Assembly: GCA_029855935.1 (NCBI GenBank) | Contig: JAGSHN010000018.1 | Coordinates: 62,001-126,000 of the forward strand | Reading direction: 5' to 3' | Source of the DNA: Candidatus Thorarchaeota archaeon | Lineage (GTDB): Archaea; Asgardarchaeota; Thorarchaeia; Thorarchaeales; Thorarchaeaceae | Length of the DNA stretch: 64,000 bases | In this document: piece by piece, positions 17,423 to 25,832 of the stretch | Layout: every line of letters starts with the position of its first letter | How positions within the stretch are numbered: the first letter of the stretch is position 1 | Program-made: the position numbers and the translations under genes | Notes under the pieces: model-generated | Seen by the model: the letters and a program-made list of their open reading frames with translations, nothing else | Databases searched by the model: none | What the model was told of the DNA's origin: nothing

Positions 17423-19591
17423 TCACCGGAATCCACCAGACACGCAGGCACTATGACATGCACTGTGACAGGCACTATGACAGACACACGCGGAGTGGCA
17501 CGCACTATGACATGCACTGTGACAGGCATCGTGTGACACGCAGGCGCTATGACAGGCGTCATGGGAGACGCAGCGACTTGTCGTCTGGAGTATCTGCTGG
17601 AATGGTGCCGTTATGGTCTGCGCCACTCCGTTCAGGATAGAGCCGATGGTGTTCGTCACGTCCGAGATGACCTGCCCCACGGTGCCGGCCACTTCACCGA
17701 CAACCTGTGTGGTACCTGATGCTCCTGACCTCACAGCCTCGGAGACACCCCTGAACCAGTCTGGGACTGCCGTCGTGCTGACCGGCGTCTTGTCAGATCC
17801 GAGCACGTCAGTGATGCGCGAGTCGTGACGAGGATCCATGTAGAGCCAGTACCACGCCCACGTGTCGTGTGTCGAGCCATCAAAATAGTAGGATACCTTC
17901 TGCTCGGGCGCAGGCTGCGACTCGAGCTCCTGCCAGGCTGACTCGATCATCTCCTCATTGTGATTCTTGGTGGCCTCAAAGTCGGCGTTCCAGACCTTTT
18001 CCTGCACCTTGTCTGCGATGTCCTCGATTAGCTCATCGACCTTTGCAGGATCGAGCTCACCGTCGACTATCGCCTCAAGGAACTTCTCCTCGTAGTACGT
18101 CAGGTCCTCGAAGCGCAGGCCAGTGACGGCCAGCTTCAGCGGGTCTGTGGAGATGATACGGACAGCCCCCTTTCGAACACACGACATCAGTATCATAGTG
18201 ACGAGTCGGTCTCGTGTCAGATTCTGGAACACTGCAGCCTCAACAGGGTCGAGCTCTGCCACCACGCCGGGTTGGCCAAAGGTCTGAATCTCTATCGTTG
18301 GCGACTCATACGCAAAGGTGGTTTCGTCCGCCGACCACACTGCGCCATAACCACGATGAGCGGAGAGAGCATAGAGGACAGCTCCCAACAGGAGGACCCC
18401 AAGAAAGACCCAGACACCCCACGGCACTGAGGCCAATGATGATCCCACACCAGGTGGAACCCACCCGGTCTGCGGCGGTGAGACGAAGATCTCCACACTG
18501 AATGACAGCTGCTGATTATCCGAACCGGTCACCAGGAACGTGATCGTCCTCGTGGTCTCAGCCTCATTGGCGATGAGCGTGTAGTCCAGCTGAAAGCCCT
18601 CTCCACCGTCCAGAGTACCAAGGTATCTGGTCGGTGCCCCCGAGACAAGGGTCACGTTCTCTGGTAGCGACATCGTGGCCACTACGTCATAGATGGGTGC
18701 GTCACCGACGTTATAGACAAGGACATGGAGATCAAAGGACGATGAGGCGACGACATTGAGGTAGGATGGTGCATCATACGCAAGGAGGCCGGGAGCCAAA
18801 TACGCCTCGTAGAAGCTCCAGTTCGTGTAGTGGAATACCACAAGATGCTCGTAGGCATAGACCGGCGAGGCCTCCAGACTCACACTGAAGTTGCGTGGCT
18901 GTCCCGGTGGCCCGGTGGTCGGATACGCAAGTAAGTTCACCTCATCATAGGAACGATAGTTGCCCGAGTTGTCCTCTATTCTCTGACGCGAGTCCACGAC
19001 ATACCCTGCATACTCCGCACCCTCCGGGGTGATGCCACCTTCTCCCGTGATGTAGGAGGAGTTTATCAGGATTGGATAGACGACACGAATCGTCTCTGTG
19101 CCGACATCCTGCTCCCACTGAACGGGCGCCCAATGGAACACTCCATACTTGACACCCTCTTCGGTTTCCGTGAGCTCTACGACCCTGTTCAACGAATAGT
19201 ATCCGAACACGACGAGGACCGTCTGCCCGGCCTGAGCCCGCGGGGTCCAATCCAGCCCATATCCATCTGAGAGAGTCGTAATCACCAAGTCGTATCTCTC
19301 ACCAGCGATCTCGACGTAGGCACGACTACGGTCGGGCTGAGAGGTCTCCTGAATGCCTCTGAGGTCAAAGCCCCCAAGCGACCCAGAGACCACGTCAAAG
19401 GTCATCCAGTAGGTGACGTTCAGTCGCCCATTCGGTTGTACTATGACCTCCACGTCAATCCTGTCAATGTCCACCACGGGGCTCTGCGATGGCGTGGACG
19501 CAGCCGCAGCTGGTGCGATCAGAAGACCGACGAGGGGTGAACCCAAGACGAGGAACAGCAGGCATCTTGCAGCGATAGTGGCACGACGCAA
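17423..19591 (-). CDS. Surface DUF2207-like protein with Cys/His repeat tail
   Basis: A 722-residue protein with signal peptide (residues 1-30), a large extracellular beta-rich part (about 35-370, with an N-terminal domain resembling DUF2207 and a CARDB-like domain around FDLHVLVYNVGDAPIYDVVA), one strong membrane helix (WGVWVFLGVLLLGAVLYAL, about 385-405) and a cytoplasmic part with helical regions. The end is unusual: about 50 residues built from CHSAC and SHDAC repeats, closing with VSGGFR. In bacterial DUF2207 proteins the end is Gly-rich instead. TTG 19591 follows GGAGGG, three bases after the stop of the 19595 gene, so a three-gene operon 20333-19921-19591 is likely. Confidence 0.8.
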   Translation of the reverse strand: MRRATIAARCLLFLVLGSPLVGLLIAPAAAASTPSQSPVVDIDRIDVEVIVQPNGRLNVTYWMTFDVVSGSLGGFDLRGIQETSQPDRSRAYVEIAGERYDLVITTLSDGYGLDWTPRAQAGQTVLVVFGYYSLNRVVELTETEEGVKYGVFHWAPVQWEQDVGTETIRVVYPILINSSYITGEGGITPEGAEYAGYVVDSRQRIEDNSGNYRSYDEVNLLAYPTTGPPGQPRNFSVSLEASPVYAYEHLVVFHYTNWSFYEAYLAPGLLAYDAPSYLNVVASSSFDLHVLVYNVGDAPIYDVVATMSLPENVTLVSGAPTRYLGTLDGGEGFQLDYTLIANEAETTRTITFLVTGSDNQQLSFSVEIFVSPPQTGWVPPGVGSSLASVPWGVWVFLGVLLLGAVLYALSAHRGYGAVWSADETTFAYESPTIEIQTFGQPGVVAELDPVEAAVFQNLTRDRLVTMILMSCVRKGAVRIISTDPLKLAVTGLRFEDLTYYEEKFLEAIVDGELDPAKVDELIEDIADKVQEKVWNADFEATKNHNEEMIESAWQELESQPAPEQKVSYYFDGSTHDTWAWYWLYMDPRHDSRITDVLGSDKTPVSTTAVPDWFRGVSEAVRSGASGTTQVVGEVAGTVGQVISDVTNTIGSILNGVAQTITAPFQQILQTTSRCVSHDACHSACVSHDACHSACHSACHSACVCHSACHSACHSACVSGGFR
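17440..17571 (-). repeat. Short tandem repeat encoding CHSAC units
   Basis: The 3' end of the 722-residue gene is built from 12-15 base near-repeats whose coding strand reads roughly TGCCACAGTGCC with variants. It encodes alternating CHSAC, SHDAC and CVC units with eleven Cys and many His. The synonymous sites vary between units, so the repeat is old or under protein-level selection rather than a recent slippage product. Confidence 0.7.
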
Positions 19592-19594
19592 GTC

Positions 19595-19921
19595 TCACTT
19601 TCCCTCCGAACTCAACTTCTTGGCCGTCGACCGCAGCAACGACTCTGCAGCCTCCATATGGCCGAGTGCGGACTCGATGGAGTCATGGGTCTCGTACCAG
19701 TCGATAGAGCCAATCGTGGTGCGAACAGCCTGAAGACTGTCAGCGCCGTTCATCAGCATCGTAGACAGGGGTACGTGCAGCTGCCCAACAACATCGTGGC
19801 GCTTGAGGTATTCGACAAGGACGGACTCAACGAAGTCGTCAACTGTCGTGTGGTTCTCACTTCGACTCACGAGCCTCTCCAAGAGCTCGTAGACCACCTC
19901 TGAGATCTCCACCGAGACCAT
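19595..19921 (-). CDS. Small helical protein with ribbon-helix-like start
   Basis: A 108-residue protein. The N-terminal SVEISEVVYELLERLVSRSE followed by VDDFVESVLVEYLKRH resembles a strand-helix-helix layout as in ribbon-helix-helix proteins, while the C-terminal half is helical (IESALGHMEAAESLLRSTAK). It lies in the middle of a three-gene minus-strand operon, 16 bases after the 19938 stop and 3 bases before the start of the DUF2207-like gene. A regulatory or adaptor role for the surface protein is possible but not shown. Confidence 0.7.
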   Translation of the reverse strand: MVSVEISEVVYELLERLVSRSENHTTVDDFVESVLVEYLKRHDVVGQLHVPLSTMLMNGADSLQAVRTTIGSIDWYETHDSIESALGHMEAAESLLRSTAKKLSSEGK

Positions 19922-19937
19922 TTCGGGTCAGGCTCTC

Positions 19938-20333
19938 CTATTCACCTCTCCGGGCCCTGAGGACCTCAGCCTGTGCCAGCGTCAGGTTCGAGAGGTCAGC
20001 CTTGGCCTCCGCCCACTCGTTCAGCGACGGAAACTCCTGAATCATACCGCTCCAGACAAGGTGATAGACACGCTTGAGGATCTTGGTGGGGTCGCCATCC
20101 GTACCGACGTACTCGAAGAACGCCTTGATCACTGCTGGCGACTGCTCCGAGATGTTCTGTGGTACCTCGGTACCGAATCCCGCAAATGCCACCTCCATCT
20201 CCCTGAGAACATCCATCCGCTCCCTTATCCCTGCTGCAATGACGGGGAGGTCGATGTCAAAGGCACTGAAGCGCATCACCAGTTTCTTGTCGGTTATTGT
20301 GCCGTATGGTAGAACAATCTCACGCGAACTCAT
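19938..20333 (-). CDS. Unrecognised 131-aa protein, operon leader
   Basis: Starts at ATG 20333 with GGAGAG upstream. The frame is open to 20519 but that extension overlaps the divergent radical SAM gene and has poor composition. The protein begins MSSREIVLPYGTITDKKLVM, continues with helical segments (IAAGIRERMDVLREMEVAFA) and ends with SLNEWAEAKADLSNLTLAQA. No membrane helix. It is the first gene of the operon leading to the DUF2207-like surface protein. A TATA-like GCTTATC lies about 50 bases upstream. Family not recognised. Confidence 0.7.
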   Translation of the reverse strand: MSSREIVLPYGTITDKKLVMRFSAFDIDLPVIAAGIRERMDVLREMEVAFAGFGTEVPQNISEQSPAVIKAFFEYVGTDGDPTKILKRVYHLVWSGMIQEFPSLNEWAEAKADLSNLTLAQAEVLRARRGE

Positions 20334-20467
20334 CGCACTTCTCTCCAGAGGTCTTGTGCGAATGAGAGCCCATGAGCAGATAAGCATTTCATCTGTCAGT
20401 GTGGTGGCGATGCCAATCAGTTTATCCGCCCTGTGGCGATTGAGTACAGGGACACGGAGACGAGGCA

Positions 20468-21886
20468 ATGAGGCTGCCCGCGTACAACTATGCGATTGAG
20501 GACCTCGAATGGGTACCACATTTCATCTCTGAGGTGAGGGACTACTTCTTCGTACGACCACACGACAACCTGCTGATACTCCGACCCAACAAGGTCATGC
20601 ATCTCAATCAGACAGCAGTGGAGATGCTGAAAAGGCTGCTTGAGGGGCAGAGCCCTGAGCAGGTCGTAGAGGCATTTGTGAAGAGAGGGGTCCACAGGCA
20701 GACAGTGATGAACGACCTCGCAGCGTTCGTCGAAGACCTGCGAGAGATGGTCTCGGGAAACCAGAACATCTACTCCTACCGCACGGCACGGATCGTCCCC
20801 TTCGGAAAGAGCGAGATCAAGTATCCCGTTCTGAGCGAGATAGCTCTGACGTACAGATGCAACAACAGATGCAAGTTCTGCTATGCTTATTCCCCCTATC
20901 GCGAGTCGGGCGAGATGACGACGGATGAGGTCAAGCGGGTGATTGACATCATCGCCGATGATGCTCACGTCCCCAGCCTGTCCTTCACTGGTGGCGAGCC
21001 GACTCTCAGAGACGACCTGTTCGAGCTGATCCGTTACGGACGCCAGAAGGGTCTGAGGATGAACCTCATCACCAATGGTCGACGGTGTGCTGACCCCGAC
21101 TTTGTCCAGCGGCTCGTGGAGGCAGGACTGAACAGTGCACAGGTCTCGGTCGAGGGGCCTGATGCAGAAACCCACGATGGTATAGTCGGTGTGAGAGGCG
21201 CCTTCGAGCAGACCGTAAAGGGGGTGAAGAACCTCAGGGCGACTGACATCTACACGCACTGCAACACCACAATCTGCAGGCCCAATGTCGACCGACTGGA
21301 GGACCTTGTCGACTTCTACAAGGACGAGCTGGGTCTCTCATACTTCAGTATGAATATGGTCATCTACACGGGGACCGCCGCAAAGCTGCGCGATGAACTG
21401 CAGATAAGATACTCGGAGATAGGTGACATCGTGCGAAGAGTACGCAGGCGTGCCAAGAGGAGGGGCATCGAGTTTGTGTGGTACGCCCCGACACCCGTGT
21501 GCCTCTTCAATCCCATTGCCAACGGTCTGGGAGCCAAGATGTGCGCGGCCTGCGATGGTCTGCTGTCCGTCGACGCAGAGGGGGGCCTCCTGCCGTGCTC
21601 CAGCTTCAGCGAGCCAGTTGGCAACCTGCTCAGAGAGGGCTTCGAGAAGGTCTGGTACAGTCGTGCGGCGAAGTTCTGGAGGAACAAGGAATACGCGCCA
21701 GAGGGCTGCAGGAGATGTGATATGTTCGACTACTGCATGGGTGCCTGCCCGCTATACTGGGATGTACAGGGCTATGACGAGATCAAGGACCAGTGGCCAA
21801 GGCGCAGCGCAGCAGCCTCAAAGATCGATGAGTGGAGGCTGACCCTGCGGAGGAGGATAAAGGGGCATCAGCACGGCATTACGTAG
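20468..21886 (+). CDS. Radical SAM/SPASM enzyme with N-terminal RRE
   Basis: A 472-residue enzyme. Residues about 25-95 (LILRPNKVMHLNQTAVEMLK and the following helices) look like a PqqD-type RiPP recognition element. The radical SAM core has CNNRCKFC with Cys131, Cys135 and Cys138 for the 4Fe-4S cluster, plus SFTGGEPTLR as the GGE motif. The C-terminal SPASM region has CAACDG, LLPCSSF and CRRCDMFDYCMGACP for auxiliary clusters. This architecture is found in peptide-modifying maturases and in the heme pathway enzyme AhbD. No precursor peptide is evident nearby. ATG 20468 follows GGAGACGAGG. The next gene starts 41 bases downstream. Confidence 0.9.
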   Translation: MRLPAYNYAIEDLEWVPHFISEVRDYFFVRPHDNLLILRPNKVMHLNQTAVEMLKRLLEGQSPEQVVEAFVKRGVHRQTVMNDLAAFVEDLREMVSGNQNIYSYRTARIVPFGKSEIKYPVLSEIALTYRCNNRCKFCYAYSPYRESGEMTTDEVKRVIDIIADDAHVPSLSFTGGEPTLRDDLFELIRYGRQKGLRMNLITNGRRCADPDFVQRLVEAGLNSAQVSVEGPDAETHDGIVGVRGAFEQTVKGVKNLRATDIYTHCNTTICRPNVDRLEDLVDFYKDELGLSYFSMNMVIYTGTAAKLRDELQIRYSEIGDIVRRVRRRAKRRGIEFVWYAPTPVCLFNPIANGLGAKMCAACDGLLSVDAEGGLLPCSSFSEPVGNLLREGFEKVWYSRAAKFWRNKEYAPEGCRRCDMFDYCMGACPLYWDVQGYDEIKDQWPRRSAAASKIDEWRLTLRRRIKGHQHGIT

Positions 21887-21927
21887 AGAGTGCAGACTAA
21901 TAGGGGGCCTCGTTTCACACGCAGGGT

Positions 21928-23061
21928 ATGCATATCGACGACCTTGTCACTCCGTCTGTCCTTGTGGACCGTCCCAGGCTCCTGCGCAACATCGAGCGGA
22001 TGGCAAGAAGGACCCGTGAGCTTGGTGTCGCTCTCCGGCCGCACGTCAAGACCCACAAGTGCATAGAGATAGCGAGGATGCAGGGGAGTGCTGGCATCAG
22101 AGGCATCACCGTGTCAACCCTGTTCGAGGCCCGGGTCTTCGCAGATGCGGGATTCGATGACATCACCTATGCTTTCCCCATCGCGCCTGACAAGTTCAGT
22201 GTTCCAGGTCAGCTCGCTGAACGCGTGAGTCTCAACGTCATCCTCGACAATCCTGTCACCGTTGATGCACTATCCGAATACTGTGAGAGCAATGACCTCA
22301 TAATGAATGTCCTGCTCAAGGTCGATGTGGGCTACCATCGTGCAGGAGTTCTGTGGGACGATCCTGCCGCGATACATCTTGTTGAGAGAATTGCGCGTGC
22401 TGGTGGTCTGGAGTTCAGAGGAATCCTCACTCACGAGGGCCACGTATACGACGCCTCTACACCAGATGAGATCAGAGAGATCGAGATGACCTCGCAGAGG
22501 AGGATGGTTGACCTTGCGGAACGACTGGCTCGTCACGATGAGCGACTGCGCCCTGAGGTGGTGTCTGTCGGCTCCACTCCGGGCTGTTCGTTGATGACCG
22601 AGGTTGTTGACGGGATAACCGAGGTCCGCCCGGGGAACTACGTCTTCTATGACTACGAGCAGGTCGCTCTCGGCTCCTGCACGATAGATGACTGCGCATT
22701 GCTGGTGCTTGCATCGGTCGTCGGAACGTATGGGGACAGGCTCATCATTGATGCTGGAGCCACCACACTCTCGGTGGACGCGGGACCAGTACATCTCGAA
22801 CCAGACTGCGGGTTCGGAAAGATTGTGAGCAACGGGGTTCACCGCTCGATCGATGATGCATTGGTGATTGCGGGTCTGTCACAAGAGCACGGAAAGATCA
22901 GAGTGAGAGAGAAGGGGGCCTCAGCAAGATATCGGGTGGGGGACCGCCTCTGGATTGTTCCCAATCACTCGTGCCTGACCGCCAACCTGTCGGACTGGTA
23001 CGTCGTCGTCGATGGTGATAGAGTAGTCGACAGGTGGGGAATTCATCGCGGCCGGCTGTGA
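21928..23061 (+). CDS. D-serine dehydratase-like PLP enzyme
   Basis: A 377-residue fold-type III PLP protein of the D-threonine aldolase/D-serine dehydratase family. The N-terminal alanine-racemase-like barrel has RPHVKTHK with the presumed Schiff-base lysine Lys41. Near the C-terminus VPNHSCLTANL supplies a His-x-Cys metal pair. In vertebrate-type D-serine dehydratase the zinc ligands are His and Cys, while D-threonine aldolases have His and Asp, so the Cys favours dehydratase chemistry (D-serine to pyruvate and ammonia). It follows the radical SAM gene closely and may be cotranscribed. Confidence 0.88.
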   Translation: MHIDDLVTPSVLVDRPRLLRNIERMARRTRELGVALRPHVKTHKCIEIARMQGSAGIRGITVSTLFEARVFADAGFDDITYAFPIAPDKFSVPGQLAERVSLNVILDNPVTVDALSEYCESNDLIMNVLLKVDVGYHRAGVLWDDPAAIHLVERIARAGGLEFRGILTHEGHVYDASTPDEIREIEMTSQRRMVDLAERLARHDERLRPEVVSVGSTPGCSLMTEVVDGITEVRPGNYVFYDYEQVALGSCTIDDCALLVLASVVGTYGDRLIIDAGATTLSVDAGPVHLEPDCGFGKIVSNGVHRSIDDALVIAGLSQEHGKIRVREKGASARYRVGDRLWIVPNHSCLTANLSDWYVVVDGDRVVDRWGIHRGRL

Positions 23062-23078
23062 GCAGAGGACTCGACAAC

Positions 23079-23792
23079 TCAGTCGACACGATTGACTATC
23101 AGATGTCCGCAGTAGGGACACTCCTCCTCTTCGCCAGGGAGGACAGGGGCCTCGAGACGTCCTCCGCACTGAGGACACTTCGTGATGGCACGAGGCAGCT
23201 CGGCAACAGCCTCTGCGGTGTACACGACCCTCGAGTTCCGGTCAATCGTCCCACGGAACTTTCCAGCACGAGAGAGTTCCTCCAGTGCCTCCACGATCTG
23301 CTCGTCCGTCGCATTGGTCACACGGGATATCTGATCGAACGTCATCCTCCGCTGAGCATAGAGAAGATGAAGCAGACTCTCCTGCAGGCTCACTGCACCG
23401 GGACTGACAATCTCACCATGTGCTGCGTCGAGATACACGAGCGGGAACTTCCGGCGTGCCAGAGCCTCAGCCACATCTGCAACGTCCGAGACGCTGACGC
23501 CCAACTCCCGAGCGGCGGCCTCCAACCCTATGCGTCCCTCTCTCTGCACGAGCGCGATGACTCTGCTGGACACATCACCAATTCTTGCCGCGCGCGTTCC
23601 CTTGATCAGTAGCCACAGTCCCACAGCGAGCTCGGGCAGGCCAAGGATGGCCCATGATATCACCACCGCGGAGATAAACGTCGTGGACGATCCGGCTGCC
23701 ACCTTCAGGGCAGACTGGTAGACGAGCACTGACATGAATGCTGAGACAGCAATCAGCACGATTCCAAGGAACTGGAGTAGGCGTGCATTCAT
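23079..23792 (-). CDS. Membrane-anchored winged-helix/zinc-ribbon protein
   Basis: A 237-residue protein with two N-terminal membrane helices (LLQFLGIVLIAVSAFMSVLV and AILGLPELAVGLWLLIKGTR), then two winged-helix-like segments (VIALVQREGRIGLEAAAREL; MTFDQISRVTNATDEQIVEA), and a C-terminal zinc ribbon with CPQCG and CPYCG. The combination suggests a membrane-tethered nucleic-acid-binding or adaptor protein. It is convergent with the D-serine dehydratase-like gene, with stops 17 bases apart. A strong TATA box lies about 40 bases upstream. Confidence 0.8.
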   Translation of the reverse strand: MNARLLQFLGIVLIAVSAFMSVLVYQSALKVAAGSSTTFISAVVISWAILGLPELAVGLWLLIKGTRAARIGDVSSRVIALVQREGRIGLEAAARELGVSVSDVADVAEALARRKFPLVYLDAAHGEIVSPGAVSLQESLLHLLYAQRRMTFDQISRVTNATDEQIVEALEELSRAGKFRGTIDRNSRVVYTAEAVAELPRAITKCPQCGGRLEAPVLPGEEEECPYCGHLIVNRVD

Positions 23793-23828
23793 CGAGATTC
23801 ACTCTTGTTTCGCAATGGCAATTGGGGA

Positions 23829-23838
23829 ATTATATATT
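23829..23838 (-). promoter_or_regulatory. Strong TATA box for 23792 gene
   Basis: ATATATAATT on the minus strand (reverse complement of AATTATATAT), about 40 bases before ATG 23792. This is the clearest archaeal TATA box in the window. It marks the edge of the AT-rich island, and since the box is nearly symmetric it might also fire toward the plus strand. Confidence 0.6.
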
Positions 23839-24072
23839 TCCAGATCGGGAGTGAGCATAGATTGACAACACATACAAGATTGAAGCGCGCCCACATCAGC
23901 ATAGAAGCGTGTCTGAGAGCAATCCTCTTGCCTATCGAATCGTCGCGCAATCAAGAGAGAGAACCTACTACGTATCGGAGAAACAGAGCAGGGACTGGAG
24001 GTATGTGCGATTGTGGAGCGGGCGTTGATATCGTTTTTCCTCACAAGAACGAACGGAATGATAGGAAGGGAC

Positions 24073-24109
24073 ATTCCGAGTCGGCAAAGCTGCCACTGAC
24101 TCGGGGAAT
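24073..24109 (+). ncRNA. Imperfect long hairpin, possible structured RNA
   Basis: ATTCCGAGTC pairs with GACTCGGGGAAT (two-base bulge), enclosing a nested GGCA/TGCC stem. The element lies about 230 bases upstream of the ATPase start, in a region otherwise without genes. It could be a transcription terminator for upstream reads, a leader structure, or part of a non-coding RNA belonging to the operon. The call as RNA is inference. Confidence 0.3.
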
Positions 24110-24124
24110 TCAATCAGACACAAG

Positions 24125-24268
24125 ATGATGCCAGCGGAACTTGGTCACTTCGTAAATCGCCTCGTACCAAGCCCATTGAGAATCCTGCTACCATTCCCTA
24201 TTGGGATTTCGTTCTTGTGGGCGCGAGGCTTCTCATTTCTTGGCTCAAGACAAGACCAGTTGGAATGA
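24125..24268 (+). CDS. Possible 47-aa small protein upstream of ATPase
   Basis: A short frame from ATG 24125 to TGA 24266 with a hydrophobic middle (LRILLPFPIGISFLWA). There is no clear ribosome binding site. Its only support is an open frame with a plausible membrane-like segment and position 70 bases upstream of the ATPase operon. It may be chance. Confidence 0.2.
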   Translation: MMPAELGHFVNRLVPSPLRILLPFPIGISFLWARGFSFLGSRQDQLE

Positions 24269-24338
24269 ACCGTTGCCCATATCGCGAAACATTCATTTCA
24301 AAGAATGAGGGAGAAGAACAGGGACGGGAAAGACCACA

Positions 24339-25832
24339 ATGCAAGAAGAAGGAACTGATCTCTCCACGGACTTCGTGCGATTCCATATCACGAATCTTGG
24401 ACCATTGAGGAAAGCTACGATTGTCCTGCGCCCATTGTCGGTTTTCATTGGTCCAAACAATGCTGGAAAGTCGTATGTGGCCACAATCATCCACGCGCTT
24501 GGCACTTCGTTTCTCTCGGCGGAATTCCCTTGGAGGGCAGTCTTTTCTTCCGATGACTACGTAGTAGATAAGAAGAAACGTCTTGATGCGAAGTTGCTGG
24601 AGAAAATTGTTCAAGCAGTGGGCTCCAATCTCGGAGATCTGGGCGTTGTCGGAGGACTCGTAGAGGATCGCACGGCGAAGATTGTCCGCTGGACACTTGC
24701 GGGACTAGAGCGCTCAATATCCGGTGAGATAGTGCGTTCATTCTCCTGTAGGCTCAGCGACATCGTTAGATTCGGCGCCAACAAGATGAGGATAGTAGTG
24801 GAGAACAGGTATTCGGACTACGAAGTCACTGTATCAAAGACTGGCGAGGTCAGCCTCAGAGTTCGCGACATTCACTTGCCGATCAAGAGAGCAGACTCTG
24901 GCATTCCCTACATACCATCAATCAATCGTGAAGTCATTGCAGGCTGGATCTCACACCTTTTGACGGCAAGCAAACCTGAGCAAGCGGCTCGAGCCATTGC
25001 CGATGTGGCTGTTGTCCTGACAACGCTGGGCATACTCTATCCCCTCGTCGGAGTAACAAACAGCCTGTACCTTCCAGCAGCAAGAGGCGGTTCTGTCCAG
25101 ACCTATCGCTCACTTGCAGCTGAGTATGTTCTTCAGCTTCCATTTGCCCTCTCCGAGCCCCAGTCAAGGCCACCCACCCTGAGCAAGACGATGGCTTTGC
25201 TCTTCGCAAAGATGATTAACATGCCCGATGAGAGAGGCCCATTGGCCGAGATTGCTGAGGAGTATGAGGCTAGAACGACAGGAGGACACATTGAAATAGT
25301 ACAAGACTCAAAGCATAAACTTCCACGTCTAGAGTTCAGATATGCCGGGCATTCAATGGGACTTCAGAGGGTCTCATCCTCGATATCAGAACTGGCTCCG
25401 CTGTATTTGTATCTAAAGTATTATGTCACACCGAAGTCAATGTTGACAATCGAGGAGCCAGAGGCCCATCTTCATCCGGAGAACCAGCTGATAGTTGCAA
25501 AACTGATTGCCCGCCTAGTCAACGAGGGAGTTGTCCTGCTAGTCACGACACATAGCGACTATCTGCTAAATCAGCTGAGCAACTGTATTGGTGCATCAAG
25601 ACTCACATCCGAACAAAAACAAGCACTTGGCATTCTAGACAGCGAAACTTTGCCATCTGACAAGGTGGCCATATATCTATTCGAAACAGTTGGTGATGGA
25701 GAATTCACAACACGACAACTATGCATAGACTGGGAAGGTATCCCGGATGATGAGTTCTCAAAGGTATATGAGCAACTATATGAACAGTCGGTATTGATAG
25801 ATACTGCACTCTCTCGCCCTGGTGACAGGTGA
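24339..25832 (+). CDS. AAA/OLD-like ABC-type ATPase, putative defence
   Basis: A 497-residue ATPase of the AAA_15/OLD-like class. Walker A is IGPNNAGKS (38-45) directly after the first beta strands. The ABC-like signature region is SSSISELAPL (346-355), Walker B is MLTIEEPEAHLHPE (368-380), and the switch histidine is in TTHSDYLL (His405). The long insertion between Walker A and signature is typical of ATPases in prokaryotic defence modules (PARIS AriA, Septu PtuA, Gabija GajA). No TOPRIM domain follows; instead a separate small nuclease-like gene overlaps its stop by four bases. Codon use and AT content differ from the flanks, consistent with transfer. Confidence 0.85.
   Translation: MQEEGTDLSTDFVRFHITNLGPLRKATIVLRPLSVFIGPNNAGKSYVATIIHALGTSFLSAEFPWRAVFSSDDYVVDKKKRLDAKLLEKIVQAVGSNLGDLGVVGGLVEDRTAKIVRWTLAGLERSISGEIVRSFSCRLSDIVRFGANKMRIVVENRYSDYEVTVSKTGEVSLRVRDIHLPIKRADSGIPYIPSINREVIAGWISHLLTASKPEQAARAIADVAVVLTTLGILYPLVGVTNSLYLPAARGGSVQTYRSLAAEYVLQLPFALSEPQSRPPTLSKTMALLFAKMINMPDERGPLAEIAEEYEARTTGGHIEIVQDSKHKLPRLEFRYAGHSMGLQRVSSSISELAPLYLYLKYYVTPKSMLTIEEPEAHLHPENQLIVAKLIARLVNEGVVLLVTTHSDYLLNQLSNCIGASRLTSEQKQALGILDSETLPSDKVAIYLFETVGDGEFTTRQLCIDWEGIPDDEFSKVYEQLYEQSVLIDTALSRPGDR

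Larger units (their letters stand above)
23839..24338. other. AT-rich gap upstream of ATPase/nuclease operon
   Basis: About 500 bases with no convincing gene. It contains the hairpin at 24073-24109 and a 47-codon plus-strand frame at 24125-24268. A longer plus-strand frame at 23805-24128 has composition unlike the neighbours. Base composition and codon use shift here, which suggests the left boundary of an acquired segment. Confidence 0.5.

Noticed and set aside
17440-17571. Short repeats considered as a CRISPR array
   Set aside because: Units are 12-15 bases, contiguous, without spacers, and in frame with the upstream gene.
23805-24128. 107-codon plus-strand frame
   Set aside because: No ribosome binding site, composition unlike neighbours, and it overlaps the TATA box region of the 23792 gene.
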